Shown: piece by piece, positions 41,006-53,857 of the stretch | Numbering within the stretch: the first letter of the stretch is position 1 | Layout: every line of letters begins with the position of its first letter | Origin: Xanthomonas sp. DAR 35659 | GTDB taxonomy: Bacteria > Pseudomonadota > Gammaproteobacteria > Xanthomonadales > Xanthomonadaceae | DNA length: 64,000 nucleotides | Assembly (NCBI RefSeq): GCF_041242975.1 | Contig: NZ_CP162488.1 | Span: forward strand, 734,001-798,000 | Direction of reading: 5' to 3' | Program-made: the position numbers and the translations under genes | Notes under the pieces: model-generated | Seen by the model: the letters and a program-made list of their open reading frames with translations, nothing else | Database searches by the model: none | What the model was told of the DNA's origin: nothing

Positions 41006-41707
41006 TGCATTCGGTCGGGTGGGTTCGTGGGCGGCACAAGCGCGGGGCTCGCCGCACTCACGCTTGCCGGCCCCGCCCCGGTTTTTCCGCGGCATGCACT
41101 GTCCGTTGGCTTCGGCGTCGCGGCGCTTGACTCGCAGCGGCGCGTATTGACGCGGAGGCAAAGTGCGGCGGAGGCGCGCCATCGCGATTGCCCATCTTCT
41201 GTGTGCAGTCGCTGGACTGCTGGACAGCGTCCGCCGCGGTACGGCTGCCCAGGATTTGGACGATACGTTTTCTCGCGTCCGTTAGCCTTTTCACGAGGCA
41301 CGCCTGTAGCACTGCCGCAGCGCGACACGTCCAGATCCCGCTCCACTGCGATACGTGAAAATGCCGTGACGTTAACGCGACGACGCCGTTGCGCGTCGCC
41401 GCGTGGGTGCAGCGCAACGCCCCGGATGGCGGTGTTTTGCGCCGCGTCCGTGTCGTGGCGCCGGAGCCGTACGCCAGTGTCAGCGTTTGCGGCTGCTTAA
41501 TGGCATGAACACATTTCATTGGCATGCCCTGTGGTCTCGTTGCGCCGTCGCATCGCTTCGAGCGGCATCGGCACCGAATCCGATCGTGGATGCGGCACAG
41601 CGTGCGGATGCGTTCCGTCTCCGTCCTGCGACGGCCGATCCGGCTGCCGATGACGCGTCGTGGCGGTCCGGATCGTGCACTCCCCATTACGCGAACGGGA
41701 TCTTCGA
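41006..41707. other. 702-bp region without a convincing gene upstream of glgE
   Basis: The GC content drops, and codon use in every frame looks random: frames on both strands are rich in Arg/Ser/Pro and have no recognisable domain or RBS. It presumably holds the promoter of the glgE-treS-glgB operon. A small hairpin GCAGTC-GCTG-GACTGC lies at about 41211-41226. I see no clear promoter consensus, RNA gene or repeat. Confidence 0.5.
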
Positions 41708-44700
41708 ATGCATGTCTGCCTGCTGTCCCCATCGACCCCCCAAGACGCGGATGCGCTCGACGCCGCCATGGCCGCGGCGCACGCCAACGGCTGCGACCAC
41801 GTGGTGCTGCCCAGCCCGTTCGCGCAGGATCCGCAAGGCCGGCTGACCGATCCGGCGGCCGACGATGCGGCCGGCGACGCGCGGCTGCAGCAGTGGCTGG
41901 CGCTGGCGCAGAAGCACGGTTTGAAGCTGCTGGTGGATCTGCGCATCGACGAAATCGGCGGCGGCAGCCGCTTGCTGCAGGAACATCCGCACTGGTTCCG
42001 CGCACGCACCTCGGCGCTGCCCGATCCGCGCGCGCAACGCGGCGCGCCGGAAATCGCGCAGGGCCGCTTCGCCTACGCCGAGGAAGGCGCCGGGCTTGCG
42101 CAGTGGTGGAGCGAACGCCTGCGCGACTGGTTGCGCGGCGGGCTGGCCGGTTTTCGCGTGCTGCAGCCGCAACGCGTGCCGGCATCGCTATGGCGCGGCC
42201 TGATCGCCGGCGTGCATGCGCACCTGCCCTCGACCACCTTCCTGGCCTGGACCCCGGGCCTGGGCCTGGAGGCGCTGCGTGGACTGCGCGGCGCCGGCTT
42301 CGACGCGGCGTTTTCCTCGCTGGCCTGGTGGGACGGCCGTGGCGATTGGTTCTTCGACGAGGACGTGGCGTTGCGCGGCCTGGCGCGCCGCGTCGTCGCC
42401 ACCATCGATCCGGAGACCGCGACCGAGGCGCCGCTGCCGCGCACGCAACGCGCGCGGCTGGCTGCCGCGTTCGGCGACGCTTCGGCGATCGCCGGTTCAG
42501 CCGCGCTGGCGGCGCCGGCCGACGATGCCGTGGCGCCGCCTTTCCTGGCGCCGCCCGAGGCCATGGCCGAGTTGCGCCTGCGCCCGCTGCTGCGCGACGG
42601 CGCCCTGACCGCCGTCGCGGTCGAGCCGCGTGGCGCCGCGCCTTGGCTGGTCTTGCTCAACAGCGACCGCGACCACCTGCTGCCGGTGCCCGGCGCGGCG
42701 TTGCTGCGCCTGCTCGGCGACAGCGAAGCCCTTGTCAGCGACCAGGGCGAGCCGATCCAGGGCGACCAGGGCGGCACCCTGGAAGCGGGCGAGGTGCGCG
42801 TCTACCGCAGCGTGCCGGCGCGGCCGGTGCTGGCGTCGGCGCGCGCACGCACGCCGGCCGATGTCGCCGCCGGCGCGGCGCGCGTCTGCATCGAAGCGGT
42901 GACGCCGTCGGTCGACGACGGCCGCTTCCCGGTCAAGCGCACCGTCGGCGATCGCATCTGCGTGGAGGCCGACGCCTTCTGCGATGGCCACGACCGCATC
43001 GCGGTGGCGCTGCTGTGGCGCGCCGCCGACGCGCGCAGCTGGTCCAGCGCGCCGATGCGCGCGCTGGGCAACGACCGCTGGCGCGGCGAATTCCCGCTGG
43101 AGCGGCTGGGCCGCTACGAGTTCCGCGTCGAGGCCTGGCGCGACCTTTTCGCCACGACCCACGCCGACCTGGAAAAGAAGCGCGCCGCCGGCACCCTGCT
43201 GCCGGTGGACGTGCAGGAAGCGCTGGCCCAGGTCGAGGCCGCGCGCGCGCGCAGCCGCGGCGCACTGGCGGCGCGGCTGAAGGCCATCGTGGCGCGCGCC
43301 ACCCGTGCCGACGATCCCGCCGCCCGCGCCGAGATCCTGCTGGAGCCGGGCACCGCCGAGGCGATGGCGCGTGCCGACGACAAGCCGTTCCGCACCGAAT
43401 ACCCGATGACCTTCCGGGTCGAGGCCGAGCGCCGCGGCGCGCACTTCTCCAGTTGGTACGAACTGTTCCCGCGCTCGCAGAGCGGCGACCCCGCCCGCCA
43501 CGGCACCTTCGACGACGTCGTCGCCCGGCTGCCGCACATCCGCGCGATGGGCTTCGACGTGCTGTACATGCCGCCGATCCATCCCATCGGCGAGAAGAAC
43601 CGCAAGGGCCGCAATAACTCGGTGACCGCGCAACCTGGCGAACCCGGCAGCCCGTACGCGATCGGCTCGGCCGAAGGCGGACACACTGAGGTGCACGCCG
43701 AACTCGGCGGACTGGAAGGCTTCCGCCGGCTGCGCGCCGCCGCCGCCGAGCAGGGCCTGGAACTGGCGCTGGACTTCGCCATCCAGTGCGCGCCGGACCA
43801 TCCCTGGCTGCGCGAGCATCCGGACTGGTTCACCTGGCGCGCCGACGGCTCGATCCCGTACGCGGAGAATCCGCCGAAGAAATACCAGGACATCGTCAAC
43901 GTCGATTTCTACGCCAGCGGCGCGGTGCCGGAGCTGTGGAATGCGTTGCGCGATGCGGTGCTGTTCTGGGTCAACGAGGGCGTCCACCTGTTCCGCGTCG
44001 ACAACCCGCACACCAAGCCGTTCCCGTTCTGGGAATGGTTGATCGCCGAGGTGCGCGGCCGCCATCCGCAGGTGGTGTTCCTGTCCGAAGCCTTCACCCG
44101 GCCCAAGCCGATGTACCGGCTGGCCAAGGTCGGCTTCTCGCAGTCCTACACCTATTTCACCTGGCGCCAGCACAAGGCCGAACTGCAGGCCTACATCGAG
44201 GAACTCAACAGCGGCATTCCGCGCGAATGCTTCCGCCCGCATTTCTTCGTCAACACGCCGGACATCAACCCGGTGTTCCTGCAGCGCAGCGGCCGCGCCG
44301 GCCACCTGATCCGCGCCGCGCTCGCCACCACGCTGTCCGGCCTGTGGGGCATGTACCAGGGTTTCGAACTGTGCGAAGCCACGCCCCTGGCGCCGGGCAA
44401 GGAGGAATACCTGGACTCGGAGAAGTACCAGCTGCGCGCCTGGCCCGAGCGCGCGCCCGGCGACATCGTCGACGAGATCACCCGCCTCAACCTGCTGCGC
44501 CGCCAGCATCCGGAACTGCAGTCGCACCTGGGCACGCGCTTCTACGTGGCGCACAACGACCAGGTGCTGTACTTCGGCAAGTTCCTCGACGAGGCGCACC
44601 TGGCGCGCAGCCGCAGCCTGGTGCTGGTGGCGGTCAGCCTGGATCCGCATGCCGCGCAGGAGGCGCAGATCGAAGTGCCGCTGTGGGAACTGGGCCTGCC

Positions 44701-44832
44701 CGATCACGCCAGCGTCGCCGCGCAGGACCTGTGGGACGGCCATGCCTTCGCCTGGCACGGCAAGCAACAGACCATTCGCCTCGATCCGTCGCGGCCGTTT
44801 TCCCTGTGGCGCATCCGCGCCGGAGCCAGTGC

Positions 44833-44836
<4 letters not shown>
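41708..44836 (+). CDS. glgE: Alpha-1,4-glucan:maltose-1-phosphate maltosyltransferase GlgE with an N-terminal inactive GH13-like copy
   Basis: A 1042-residue protein. Residues about 380-1042 are a full GlgE (GH13_3), which extends linear alpha-1,4-glucan using maltose-1-phosphate. The nucleophile is D765 ([10 protein letters not shown]), the acid/base E794 ([10 protein letters not shown]) and the third acid D852 (NTPDINP), with spacing of 29 and 87 as in GlgE. Residues 1-about 340 are a second GH13-like domain: EHPHWF and [11 protein letters not shown] line up with EHPDWF and [11 protein letters not shown]. There the nucleophile position is L152 and the acid/base position, again 29 residues on, is W181, so it is catalytically dead. 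It overlaps treS-mak by 4 nt (ATGA). Confidence 0.92.
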
Positions 44837-48188
<3,352 letters not shown>

Positions 48189-48192
<4 letters not shown>

Positions 48193-50375
48193 GTGATGCC
48201 GTCCACGTCTGGGACGACGCGACGCTGCGCGCCCTCGCCACTGCGCGCCACGGCGACCCGTTCGCCGTGCTCGGCGCGCACCGCATCGGCGACGCCCGCG
48301 TGCTGCGCAGCTACCTGCCCGGCGCCGACGCGGTGGTGGCGGTGCTCGACGATGGCCGCGAGGTGCCGTTGCAGGAAGGCCCGAATCCCGGCTTCTTCGC
48401 CGCGCCGTTGCCGGACGACGGCCGCTACCGGCTACGCATCCGCTGGCCTGGTGGCGAGCAGGAGACCGAGGACGCCTACGCCTTCGGCCCGCAACTCAGC
48501 GATTTCGACCTGCACCTGATCGCCGAAGGCCACCACCTGCACCTGGCCGACGCGCTGGGCGCCAACGTGGTCGAGGTGGACGGCGTGCGCGGCACCCGCT
48601 TCGCGGTGTGGGCACCCAACGCCTCGCGCGTGGCGGTGATCGGCGACTTCAACAGCTGGGACGCGCGCCGCCACCCGATGCGCCTGCGCCACCAGGCCGG
48701 CGTGTGGGAGCTGTTCATGCCCGGCGTCGGCCCCGGCGAACACTACAAATACGCCCTGCGCGGCCCGCGCGGCGAAGACCTGCCGGCCAAGGCCGACCCG
48801 GTCGCGCGGCAGGCGGAACTGGCGCCGGGTACCGCGTCCATCGTCCCCGATCCCGCGCCGTTCCAGTGGCGCGACGACGCCTGGATGGCGACGCGCGCGC
48901 GCCGCCATGGCCCACAGGCGCCGATCAGCGTGTACGAAGTGCACGCCGGCTCGTGGATGCACGGCGACGACGGCAGCATGCTCGACTGGGACGGCCTGGC
49001 CGAGCGCCTGATTCCCTACGTCGCCGACATGGGCTTCACCCATATCGAACTGATGCCGGTCACCGAACACCCGTTCGGCGGCTCCTGGGGCTACCAGCCG
49101 CTGGGCCTGTTCGCGCCCACCGCGCGCTTCGGCACGCCCGAGGGCTTCGCCCGCTTCGTCGACCGCTGCCACCGCGAGGACATCGGCGTCATCGTCGACT
49201 GGGTACCCGCGCATTTCCCCACCGACGCCCACGGCCTGGCCCATTTCGACGGCACCTCGCTGTACGAACACGCCGACCCGCGCGAAGGTTTCCACCGCGA
49301 CTGGAACACCCTCATCTACAACCACGGCCGACGCGAAGTCTCCGGCTTCCTGATCGCCAGCGCCCTGGAATTCCTGCAGCGCTACCACGTCGACGGCCTG
49401 CGCGTGGACGCCGTCGCCTCCATGCTCTACCGCGACTACAGCCGCAACGCCGGCGAGTGGGTGCCCAACATCCACGGCGGCCGCGAGAACTACGAGACCA
49501 TCGCCTTCCTGCGCCGTCTCAACCAGGTCGTCGCCGAACACGCCCCGGGCGCCATCACCATCGCCGAGGAATCCACCGCCTGGCCCGGCGTCACGGCGGA
49601 TCTGGCGCATGGCGGCCTGGGCTTCAACTACAAGTGGAACATGGGCTGGATGCACGACAGCCTGCACTACATCCAGCTCGACCCGATCTACCGCCGCTAC
49701 CACCACGGCGAGATGACCTTCAGCATGGTCTACGCGTATTCCGAGCGTTTCATGCTGCCCATCTCCCACGACGAAGTGGTGCATGGCAAGCGCTCCCTGC
49801 TCGGGCGCATGCCCGGCGACGACTGGCAGCGCTTCGCCAACCTGCGCGCCTACCTCGGCTTCATGTACACCCACCCGGGGCGCAAGCTGCTGTTCATGGG
49901 CTGCGAAATCGCCCAGCCCACCGAGTGGAACCACGACGCCGCGCTGCCCTGGCACCTGCTCGACCAGCCCAACCACCGCGGCATCCAGCGCCTGGTGCGC
50001 GACCTCAACCGCCTCTACGCCGACCACCCCGCACTGCACGCCCTCGACGACGACCCCGACGGCTTCGCCTGGGTCATCGGCGACGACGCCGGCAACAGCC
50101 TGTTCGCCTACTTGCGCAAAGCCCAGGGCAGCGACACTCCATTGTTGGTGGTGGCCAACCTCACCCCGCAGGTGCACCACGGCTACCGCATCGGTGTTCC
50201 CCGCGGCGGCCGCTGGCGCGAACTGCTGAACTCCGACGCGGAGATCTACGGTGGTAGCAACACCGGCAATGGCGGCAGCGTGCGCAGCGAGAACGTCGGG
50301 GCGCATGGGCATCCGGCGTCGCTGGCGTTGACCGTGCCGCCGCTGGCGGTGTTGGTGCTGGGGTTGGAGGATTAG
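48189..50375 (+). CDS. glgB: 1,4-alpha-glucan branching enzyme
   Basis: A 728-residue protein, the same length as E. coli GlgB. An N-terminal N1 domain (about 1-110) is followed by CBM48 ([21 protein letters not shown]). The GH13_9 core has nucleophile D407 ([15 protein letters not shown]), acid/base E460 ([13 protein letters not shown]) and [10 protein letters not shown]-terminal beta domain closes it. It introduces alpha-1,6 branches into the glucan made by GlgE. It is third in the overlapping glgE-treS-glgB operon (ATGA with treS). The last 40 residues are Gly/Ser/Asn-rich. Confidence 0.96.
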
Positions 50376-50499
50376 AGGCGCAGTTGATCGGTTGCACTAA
50401 GGCCGAGAGCCGACGCGTGCGCGGCCATGGTGGCGCACGCGCTATCCTCGTGCGCGTCTCGCACCACTCGGCCGGGCAGGGGATGCAAGGGAAAGGCGC

Positions 50500-50865
50500 A
50501 TGGATGACATCCTGAAGTCGCTGCGGGCGGACGTCGATAACCAGCAAAGCGACGACGGCTACTTTTCGCTGGGCTTCCTGATCGAACAAGAACGTCCCGG
50601 GCTGCCGTACAACATCGGGCTCTGCCGGGACGAGATCGAGGATCCCGGGTGCCTCTACATCGAGGCCGACGACCAGATCCATGGGTTCACGACCAGGCGG
50701 GCGAGATTCGCGTTCAACGGAAACGTACTCGCCATCGAACTGCTGGATGACCATGTGTTCCACTGGAGCGGAAGCAAGGTCGTGAGGATCATTGTGCCGG
50801 AGGGGCAGGCGCAGGAAGTCGCTGCTTGCGTCGCGAGCATGTTCTCTGGCATTGGGGGCCAGTAG
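50500..50865 (+). CDS. Small hypothetical protein, possibly immunity-protein-like
   Basis: A 121-residue acidic, soluble protein with no signal peptide. It has an alternating beta pattern (YFSLGFLIEQE, CLYIEADDQIHGFTTRRARFAF, LAIELLDDHVF, KVVRIIVP) and an acidic C-terminal helix (EGQAQEVAACVASMFSG). The layout recalls Imm10-type immunity proteins, but the likeness is weak and by eye. It lies between glgB and the displaced 5' half of the tRNA gene, so it is chromosomal or left from an older insertion. Codon use is less GC-extreme than that of its neighbours. Confidence 0.55.
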   Translation: MDDILKSLRADVDNQQSDDGYFSLGFLIEQERPGLPYNIGLCRDEIEDPGCLYIEADDQIHGFTTRRARFAFNGNVLAIELLDDHVFHWSGSKVVRIIVPEGQAQEVAACVASMFSGIGGQ

Positions 50866-51105
50866 CGGCGTTCGCTGTTTGTGGCTGGCGGAAGGTTGTG
50901 GCCCCTGCTGATGGGTGTCAGCACGGCCCGCTGCCGTTTTCACGCGTGGGGGTACGCTGCGTGGAGCCCCGACGCTCCCGTCCCGGGAAGACAGCGCGCC
51001 ACGTCGAACTGTAAACTCCACGTTGCTTCGGCGCCTCTACCGGCGAGTACGCCAGAGGCGCCAAGCCGGCGGCCGACGCATCGCCCGCCCGCTCCGGACG
51101 CATCC

Positions 51106-51146
51106 GGGCCTATAGCTCAACGGTTAGAGCAGAGGACTCATAATCC
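51106..51146 (+). repeat. Left attachment site: displaced 5' half of the tRNA(CAT) gene
   Basis: 41 bp identical to the first 41 bases of the intact tRNA at 62346. It includes the acceptor 5' strand, D-arm and anticodon arm up to TCATAATCC. After 51146 the sequence diverges and no T-arm or 3' acceptor follows, so it cannot make a tRNA. It probably still sits behind the tRNA gene's original promoter. Confidence 0.93.
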
Positions 51147-51284
51147 GGTTCGGCTGAGTTTCCGCCAGCTGTCGATTCGCTCAAAATGCCTTGAAAAGCG
51201 TCTGTTTTCGCGGATATGGGTGCGCGTTCGCTTTCCAGTTTCCGCGGTGAAACTCCGGGAATTTCCGGCATCTCTACACCGGAA

Positions 51285-51518
51285 CTACACGCTGCTTTCT
51301 CGCTCTGCGATGCGTGCTGCCATCCAGTCCTCGACCTCCGATTCAACCCAGGCCGACAGTGTTCCGCCCAGCGGCACCGGCTTGGGGAAGCTGCCGACTC
51401 GGATTCGATCGTACAGGGTCGACTTCGGCAGGCCTGTGCGCGCCAGCACCTCACGAATGCGCAGGAAGCGCAGCGGGTGCCGTCCGGATGCAAGGCCAGA
51501 GTTGGGTTCGCTGTTCAT
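51285..51518 (-). CDS. AlpA-family regulator, left end of the element
   Basis: A 77-residue protein. The core FLRIREVLARTGLPKSTLYDRIRVGSFPKPVPLG (residues about 18-51) is the MerR-like helix-turn-helix of AlpA (P4/CP4-57 type). The acceptor W in LSAWVESEVEDWMAARIAERE also fits. AlpA proteins activate integrase or excision genes in cryptic prophages and phage-inducible islands. It lies 140 bp inside the left attachment site and reads toward it. It could act as a recombination directionality factor now that the nearby excisionase is broken. Confidence 0.88.
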   Translation of the reverse strand: MNSEPNSGLASGRHPLRFLRIREVLARTGLPKSTLYDRIRVGSFPKPVPLGGTLSAWVESEVEDWMAARIAERESSV

Positions 51519-51620
51519 TGGATGAGGCGTCGATCTGCTGAGCCGCTGACAGCATAATGCTGTCCGATCTTGTCACCCTCGCTACGTACGATCGGTCACC
51601 GCCAATTCGAGGTGCTCGAG

Positions 51621-51818
51621 ATGCTGCTGATGACGGTGATCGCGTGGAGATTTAAGTACTTCGCCGAGGGATCGGCGCCAACTGAACTGACCGTTCGTCG
51701 CTGGCTGCAATCCGGCTCTCTCCCCGGCATGAAGATCGGCGGCACCTGGTAAGTGGACGAGCATGCCTGGCTTGCCGGAGGCAACGAATTGGTGCTGCGT
51801 GTTCTGAGGAATTGCTGA
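51621..51818 (+). pseudogene. Excisionase-like gene interrupted by an in-frame stop
   Basis: From ATG 51621 (RBS-like GAGGTGCTCGAG upstream) the frame reads MLLMTVIAWRFKYFAEG, then ELTVRRWLQSGSLPGMKIGGTW. A TAA at 51750-51752 follows, and the frame then continues VDEHAWLAGGNELVLRVLRNC to a TGA at 51816. Small excisionases of Xanthomonas elements have a tyrosine or similar residue at this point (G-T/W-Y-V-D/N). One base change (TAT/TAC to TAA) would explain the break. The winged-helix fold needs the lost part, so loss of function is likely unless the stop is read through. Confidence 0.72.
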
Positions 51819-51893
51819 GCGTTTGCGCGCCAGCGTAGCTAGGCAAGCTGCGGCCCGCGTTGAAGCAGTCCAACGAGCAGCAGGCAAAGAAAA

Positions 51894-51909
51894 CCCCGCC
51901 GAAGCGGGG
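51894..51909 (-). terminator. Terminator after hicA (minus strand)
   Basis: CCCCGC-TTCG-GCGGGG followed on the minus strand by TTTTCTTTG, starting 9 bp after the hicA stop. This is a classic UUCG-loop intrinsic terminator. Confidence 0.88.
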
Positions 51910-51917
51910 TATCGGTA

Positions 51918-52106
51918 TCAGAACCGGTGGCTGATGCCAGCCTCTTTCATGATGCTGTTGGCGGTGTGCCTCGACTTGCAGACGTGGTTCACGCTGACGC
52001 AGTGCTTGCCATTGGTCCAGATGTCGTGAGAGCCCTTGCCATGCCGCAGAAACTGCCAACCGTTCTTGCGCAGGATTTCCTTAACCTGCTTCTCGTACCC
52101 ATTCAT
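51918..52106 (-). CDS. hicA: HicA-type mRNA interferase toxin
   Basis: A 62-residue protein with the dsRBD-like HicA fold. Residues 1-31 read MNGYEKQVKEILRKNGWQFL, then RHGKGSHDIWTN with the catalytic histidine H27 in GKGSHDIW. The second half is KHCVSVNHVCKSRHTANSIMKEAGI. HicA cleaves mRNA without the ribosome. Its ATG overlaps the stop of the upstream gene (ATGA), giving antitoxin-first order. It probably stabilises the element. Confidence 0.9.
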   Translation of the reverse strand: MNGYEKQVKEILRKNGWQFLRHGKGSHDIWTNGKHCVSVNHVCKSRHTANSIMKEAGISHRF

Positions 52107-52375
52107 GCATGGGCGATCCGATCCCGATATCGGATTGAAGCCACGGCGCGCGGGCCGATGTCAGAAGGCTTGCAGACCAGTTCGGGTATCAGATCGCGCG
52201 CTTCTGCCATCACGCCATCGAGCGTCTCAGCTTCGACTACCAGGCCGCGCACGTCCGGACTCGTGCCGATGAAAACGCCGGCTTCTTCATCGCGAACGAC
52301 TTCAACGAGGATCGTGGTTGTGATGCCGAGCTTGGCAATTATGTGGCCCAACGGCCAACCGTAGCGATAGTACAT
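52103..52375 (-). CDS. hicB: HicB-type antitoxin (DUF1902-like)
   Basis: A 90-residue protein from ATG 52375, which has GGAG 6 bp upstream; longer in-frame starts up to 52531 run through a terminator and are rejected. The core LVEVVRDEEAGVFIGTSPDVRGLVVEAETLDGVMAEARDLIPELV (residues about 23-67) is the partial RNase-H-like HicB fold (DUF1902/UPF0150). No C-terminal HTH or RHH is visible, so autoregulation by DNA binding is uncertain. It is coupled to hicA by a 4-nt overlap. Confidence 0.85.
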   Translation of the reverse strand: MYYRYGWPLGHIIAKLGITTTILVEVVRDEEAGVFIGTSPDVRGLVVEAETLDGVMAEARDLIPELVCKPSDIGPRAVASIRYRDRIAHA

Positions 52376-52403
52376 GCTCACTCCGACTCTCCTTGCCATG
52401 GTG

Positions 52404-52434
52404 GTGAAAAGAAAGCCGCCCTTCCAAGGGCGGC
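52404..52434 (-). terminator. Terminator upstream of hicB (minus strand)
   Basis: GCCGCCCTT-GG-AAGGGCGGC (arms 52415-52423 and 52426-52434), followed on the minus strand by TTTCTTTTC. It ends only 29 bp before the hicB start, so it insulates hicBA from the tail-protein gene upstream. The rest of 52435-52773 contains no gene that I can support. Confidence 0.85.
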
Positions 52435-52773
52435 CGCTGGACGTACTTGCAGCGGCGCCGCTTTCGATCACTTCGACAAAAAGTGTAACCCCCTTTCGAT
52501 GAAACAAACAGCATTTAGCGTTGACAATCATGATGAATGGTGCGTTGCGTAGACGGACGGTTCATCCGGCCCGGTTACCTGTGCTTTGACATCTACATAG
52601 CGGCCGAGTTCCATGTTTCTTGAAACATCAAGGGGTTGCGACCCGGGCTAAGGCTTGGAGGTTTGGCGGGGGATCGGCTAGCTGAACGGAATTCCTGAAC
52701 CACTTACATCGGGGTTGGGGAAGCCGTTACAGCCTCCAGAGTGCGTTGACCTGACTTTCCGCCAGGTTCAGCC

Positions 52774-53379
52774 CTACGCCTGATCCTCTGCGAAGATGCC
52801 GGCGCTGATGACGGCCGAGCCGGCCCACGTATCGCCGTAGGCGACCGGCACGGGGTTGCCCTGGGCCTGCATGTTCACCGGGCCATTGAACGCGTAGCTG
52901 GGCTTGTTGGCCGGGCTGTCCTGCGCGCCCAAGCCCTTCTGCGTAGGCGACAGCATCTGCACCACACCGCCGATCACCATGGCGACACCGGCGTTGATCA
53001 GCGGCGTACCGATCCACGCGAGGGAACCGCTGGAAAGGATGTTGATCGCCGCACCTGCAATGATCAGCACCGCGCCGACGATCGTCTGCAATGTGCCGCC
53101 GCGCTTCGATCCCTGCAGCACCGGCGCGATGCGGATCATCTCGTCGCCCGGCGGATCGTGTAGCTGGTCCTCGCTGAGGTTGCGCCGGCCGTTGAAGACC
53201 GAGAACACCATGCCCCGATCCTTGGCGCCCATGAGGAACGCCTGGAAGCCGGGGAGCTGTACCGAGAGCGCTCGGATCGCCTCGGCCGGCGACGCCACCG
53301 CCAGACGGAATTCCTTGCCGAAGCGGGCACGCAGGGCGCCGTAGAGGCGGACGATGCGCACCTTGGGTTGCTGGATCAT
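52774..53379 (-). CDS. Lambda-type phage tail assembly protein I
   Basis: A 201-residue protein matching gpI of lambda-like siphophages. The N-terminal ubiquitin-like domain is VRIVRLYGALRARFGKEFRLAVASPAEAIRALSVQLPGFQAFL. A Gly/Ala/Ile-rich hydrophobic stretch follows (residues about 98-150). The family C-terminus is PSYAFNGPVNMQAQGNPVPVAYGD...SAVISAGIFAEDQ. It is full length, with no other tail gene (K, L, J) near. gpI is needed to build the tail tip but is not in the finished tail. It starts at ATG 53379 with AGGAGGA and overlaps the preceding stop by 1 nt, so it is part of a two-gene unit. Confidence 0.9.
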   Translation of the reverse strand: MIQQPKVRIVRLYGALRARFGKEFRLAVASPAEAIRALSVQLPGFQAFLMGAKDRGMVFSVFNGRRNLSEDQLHDPPGDEMIRIAPVLQGSKRGGTLQTIVGAVLIIAGAAINILSSGSLAWIGTPLINAGVAMVIGGVVQMLSPTQKGLGAQDSPANKPSYAFNGPVNMQAQGNPVPVAYGDTWAGSAVISAGIFAEDQA

Positions 53380-53690
53380 CAGTTCCTCCTTTCGCTGGGA
53401 GAGATTGCGCCGAAAGCTACGTGCTGGGTGGCGACTTGGTCGGCGCCGATGGTCAAGACGCGGAGCATCGGGTCTGGCCCGTCGACGTCGAAGGCGACCA
53501 TGAGCCGTTCGCCGCGGCCGAGAGCATTGCCGATCGAATGGGCCGCGTCCGGGGTCCTGGATGCTGCCTGTGCCACCAACCGCGGGCACAGCTCCCTGCA
53601 GGCCGCCATCACCGCGCTGATCTCGGCGCGCAGGTCGGGCGCCACCTCAAATCTCTGCTGATCCGTAGCGTTCATGTGATCCGCTGCCAT
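53379..53690 (-). CDS. Hypothetical protein coupled to the tail assembly protein gene
   Basis: A 103-residue protein. It starts at ATG 53690 with GGAGG 7 bp upstream. It is mostly soluble: residues 6-50 are helical (DLRAEISAVMAACRELCPRLVAQAAS) and 60-95 beta-like (ERLMVAFDVDG, MLRVLTIGADQVATQHVAF). No family is recognised. The TGATG junction couples it to the tail protein I gene. It may be a partner or modifier of that protein, or simply a passenger. Confidence 0.7.
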   Translation of the reverse strand: MAADHMNATDQQRFEVAPDLRAEISAVMAACRELCPRLVAQAASRTPDAAHSIGNALGRGERLMVAFDVDGPDPMLRVLTIGADQVATQHVAFGAISPSERRN

Positions 53691-53737
53691 TGCATCGCCT
53701 CCGGCTTCTGGTGTTTGAAAAGGGACCTGTGAAACAA

Positions 53738-53757
53738 GATCCCGCCGGAGCGGGATC
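53738..53757 (-). terminator. Probable terminator ending the leftward operon
   Basis: GATCCCGC-TCCG-GCGGGATC read on the minus strand, followed by TTGTTTC. It lies between the 81-aa gene (stop 53858) and the 103-aa gene (start 53690), so the tail-protein pair may have its own promoter. Confidence 0.7.
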
Positions 53758-53857
53758 CGACCGCCTCACACTCAACCCAAGTGCAGCGGCTGCCGGGCGT
53801 TGTTGCGGACACCTCCCGGCTGGTCCGGCGCAAAGGAGCAACTCTCCGCGCGGTTGC

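Noticed and set aside
36122..41182. 1686-residue minus-strand frame
   Set aside because: Only its last 441 residues are real (MFS transporter). The rest is the antisense of the GH92 gene and lacI in a GC-rich genome with few stops.
41027..41500. 157-residue plus-strand protein upstream of glgE
   Set aside because: No RBS, no domain, Arg/Ser/Pro-rich composition typical of chance frames.
51106..51146. Second tRNA gene
   Set aside because: Only the 5' 41 bases are present; no T-arm or 3' acceptor strand follows, so it is an attachment-site remnant.
52376..52531. Longer HicB (142 residues)
   Set aside because: The extra 52 codons cross a strong intrinsic terminator; the ATG at 52375 has its own RBS and fits the family.
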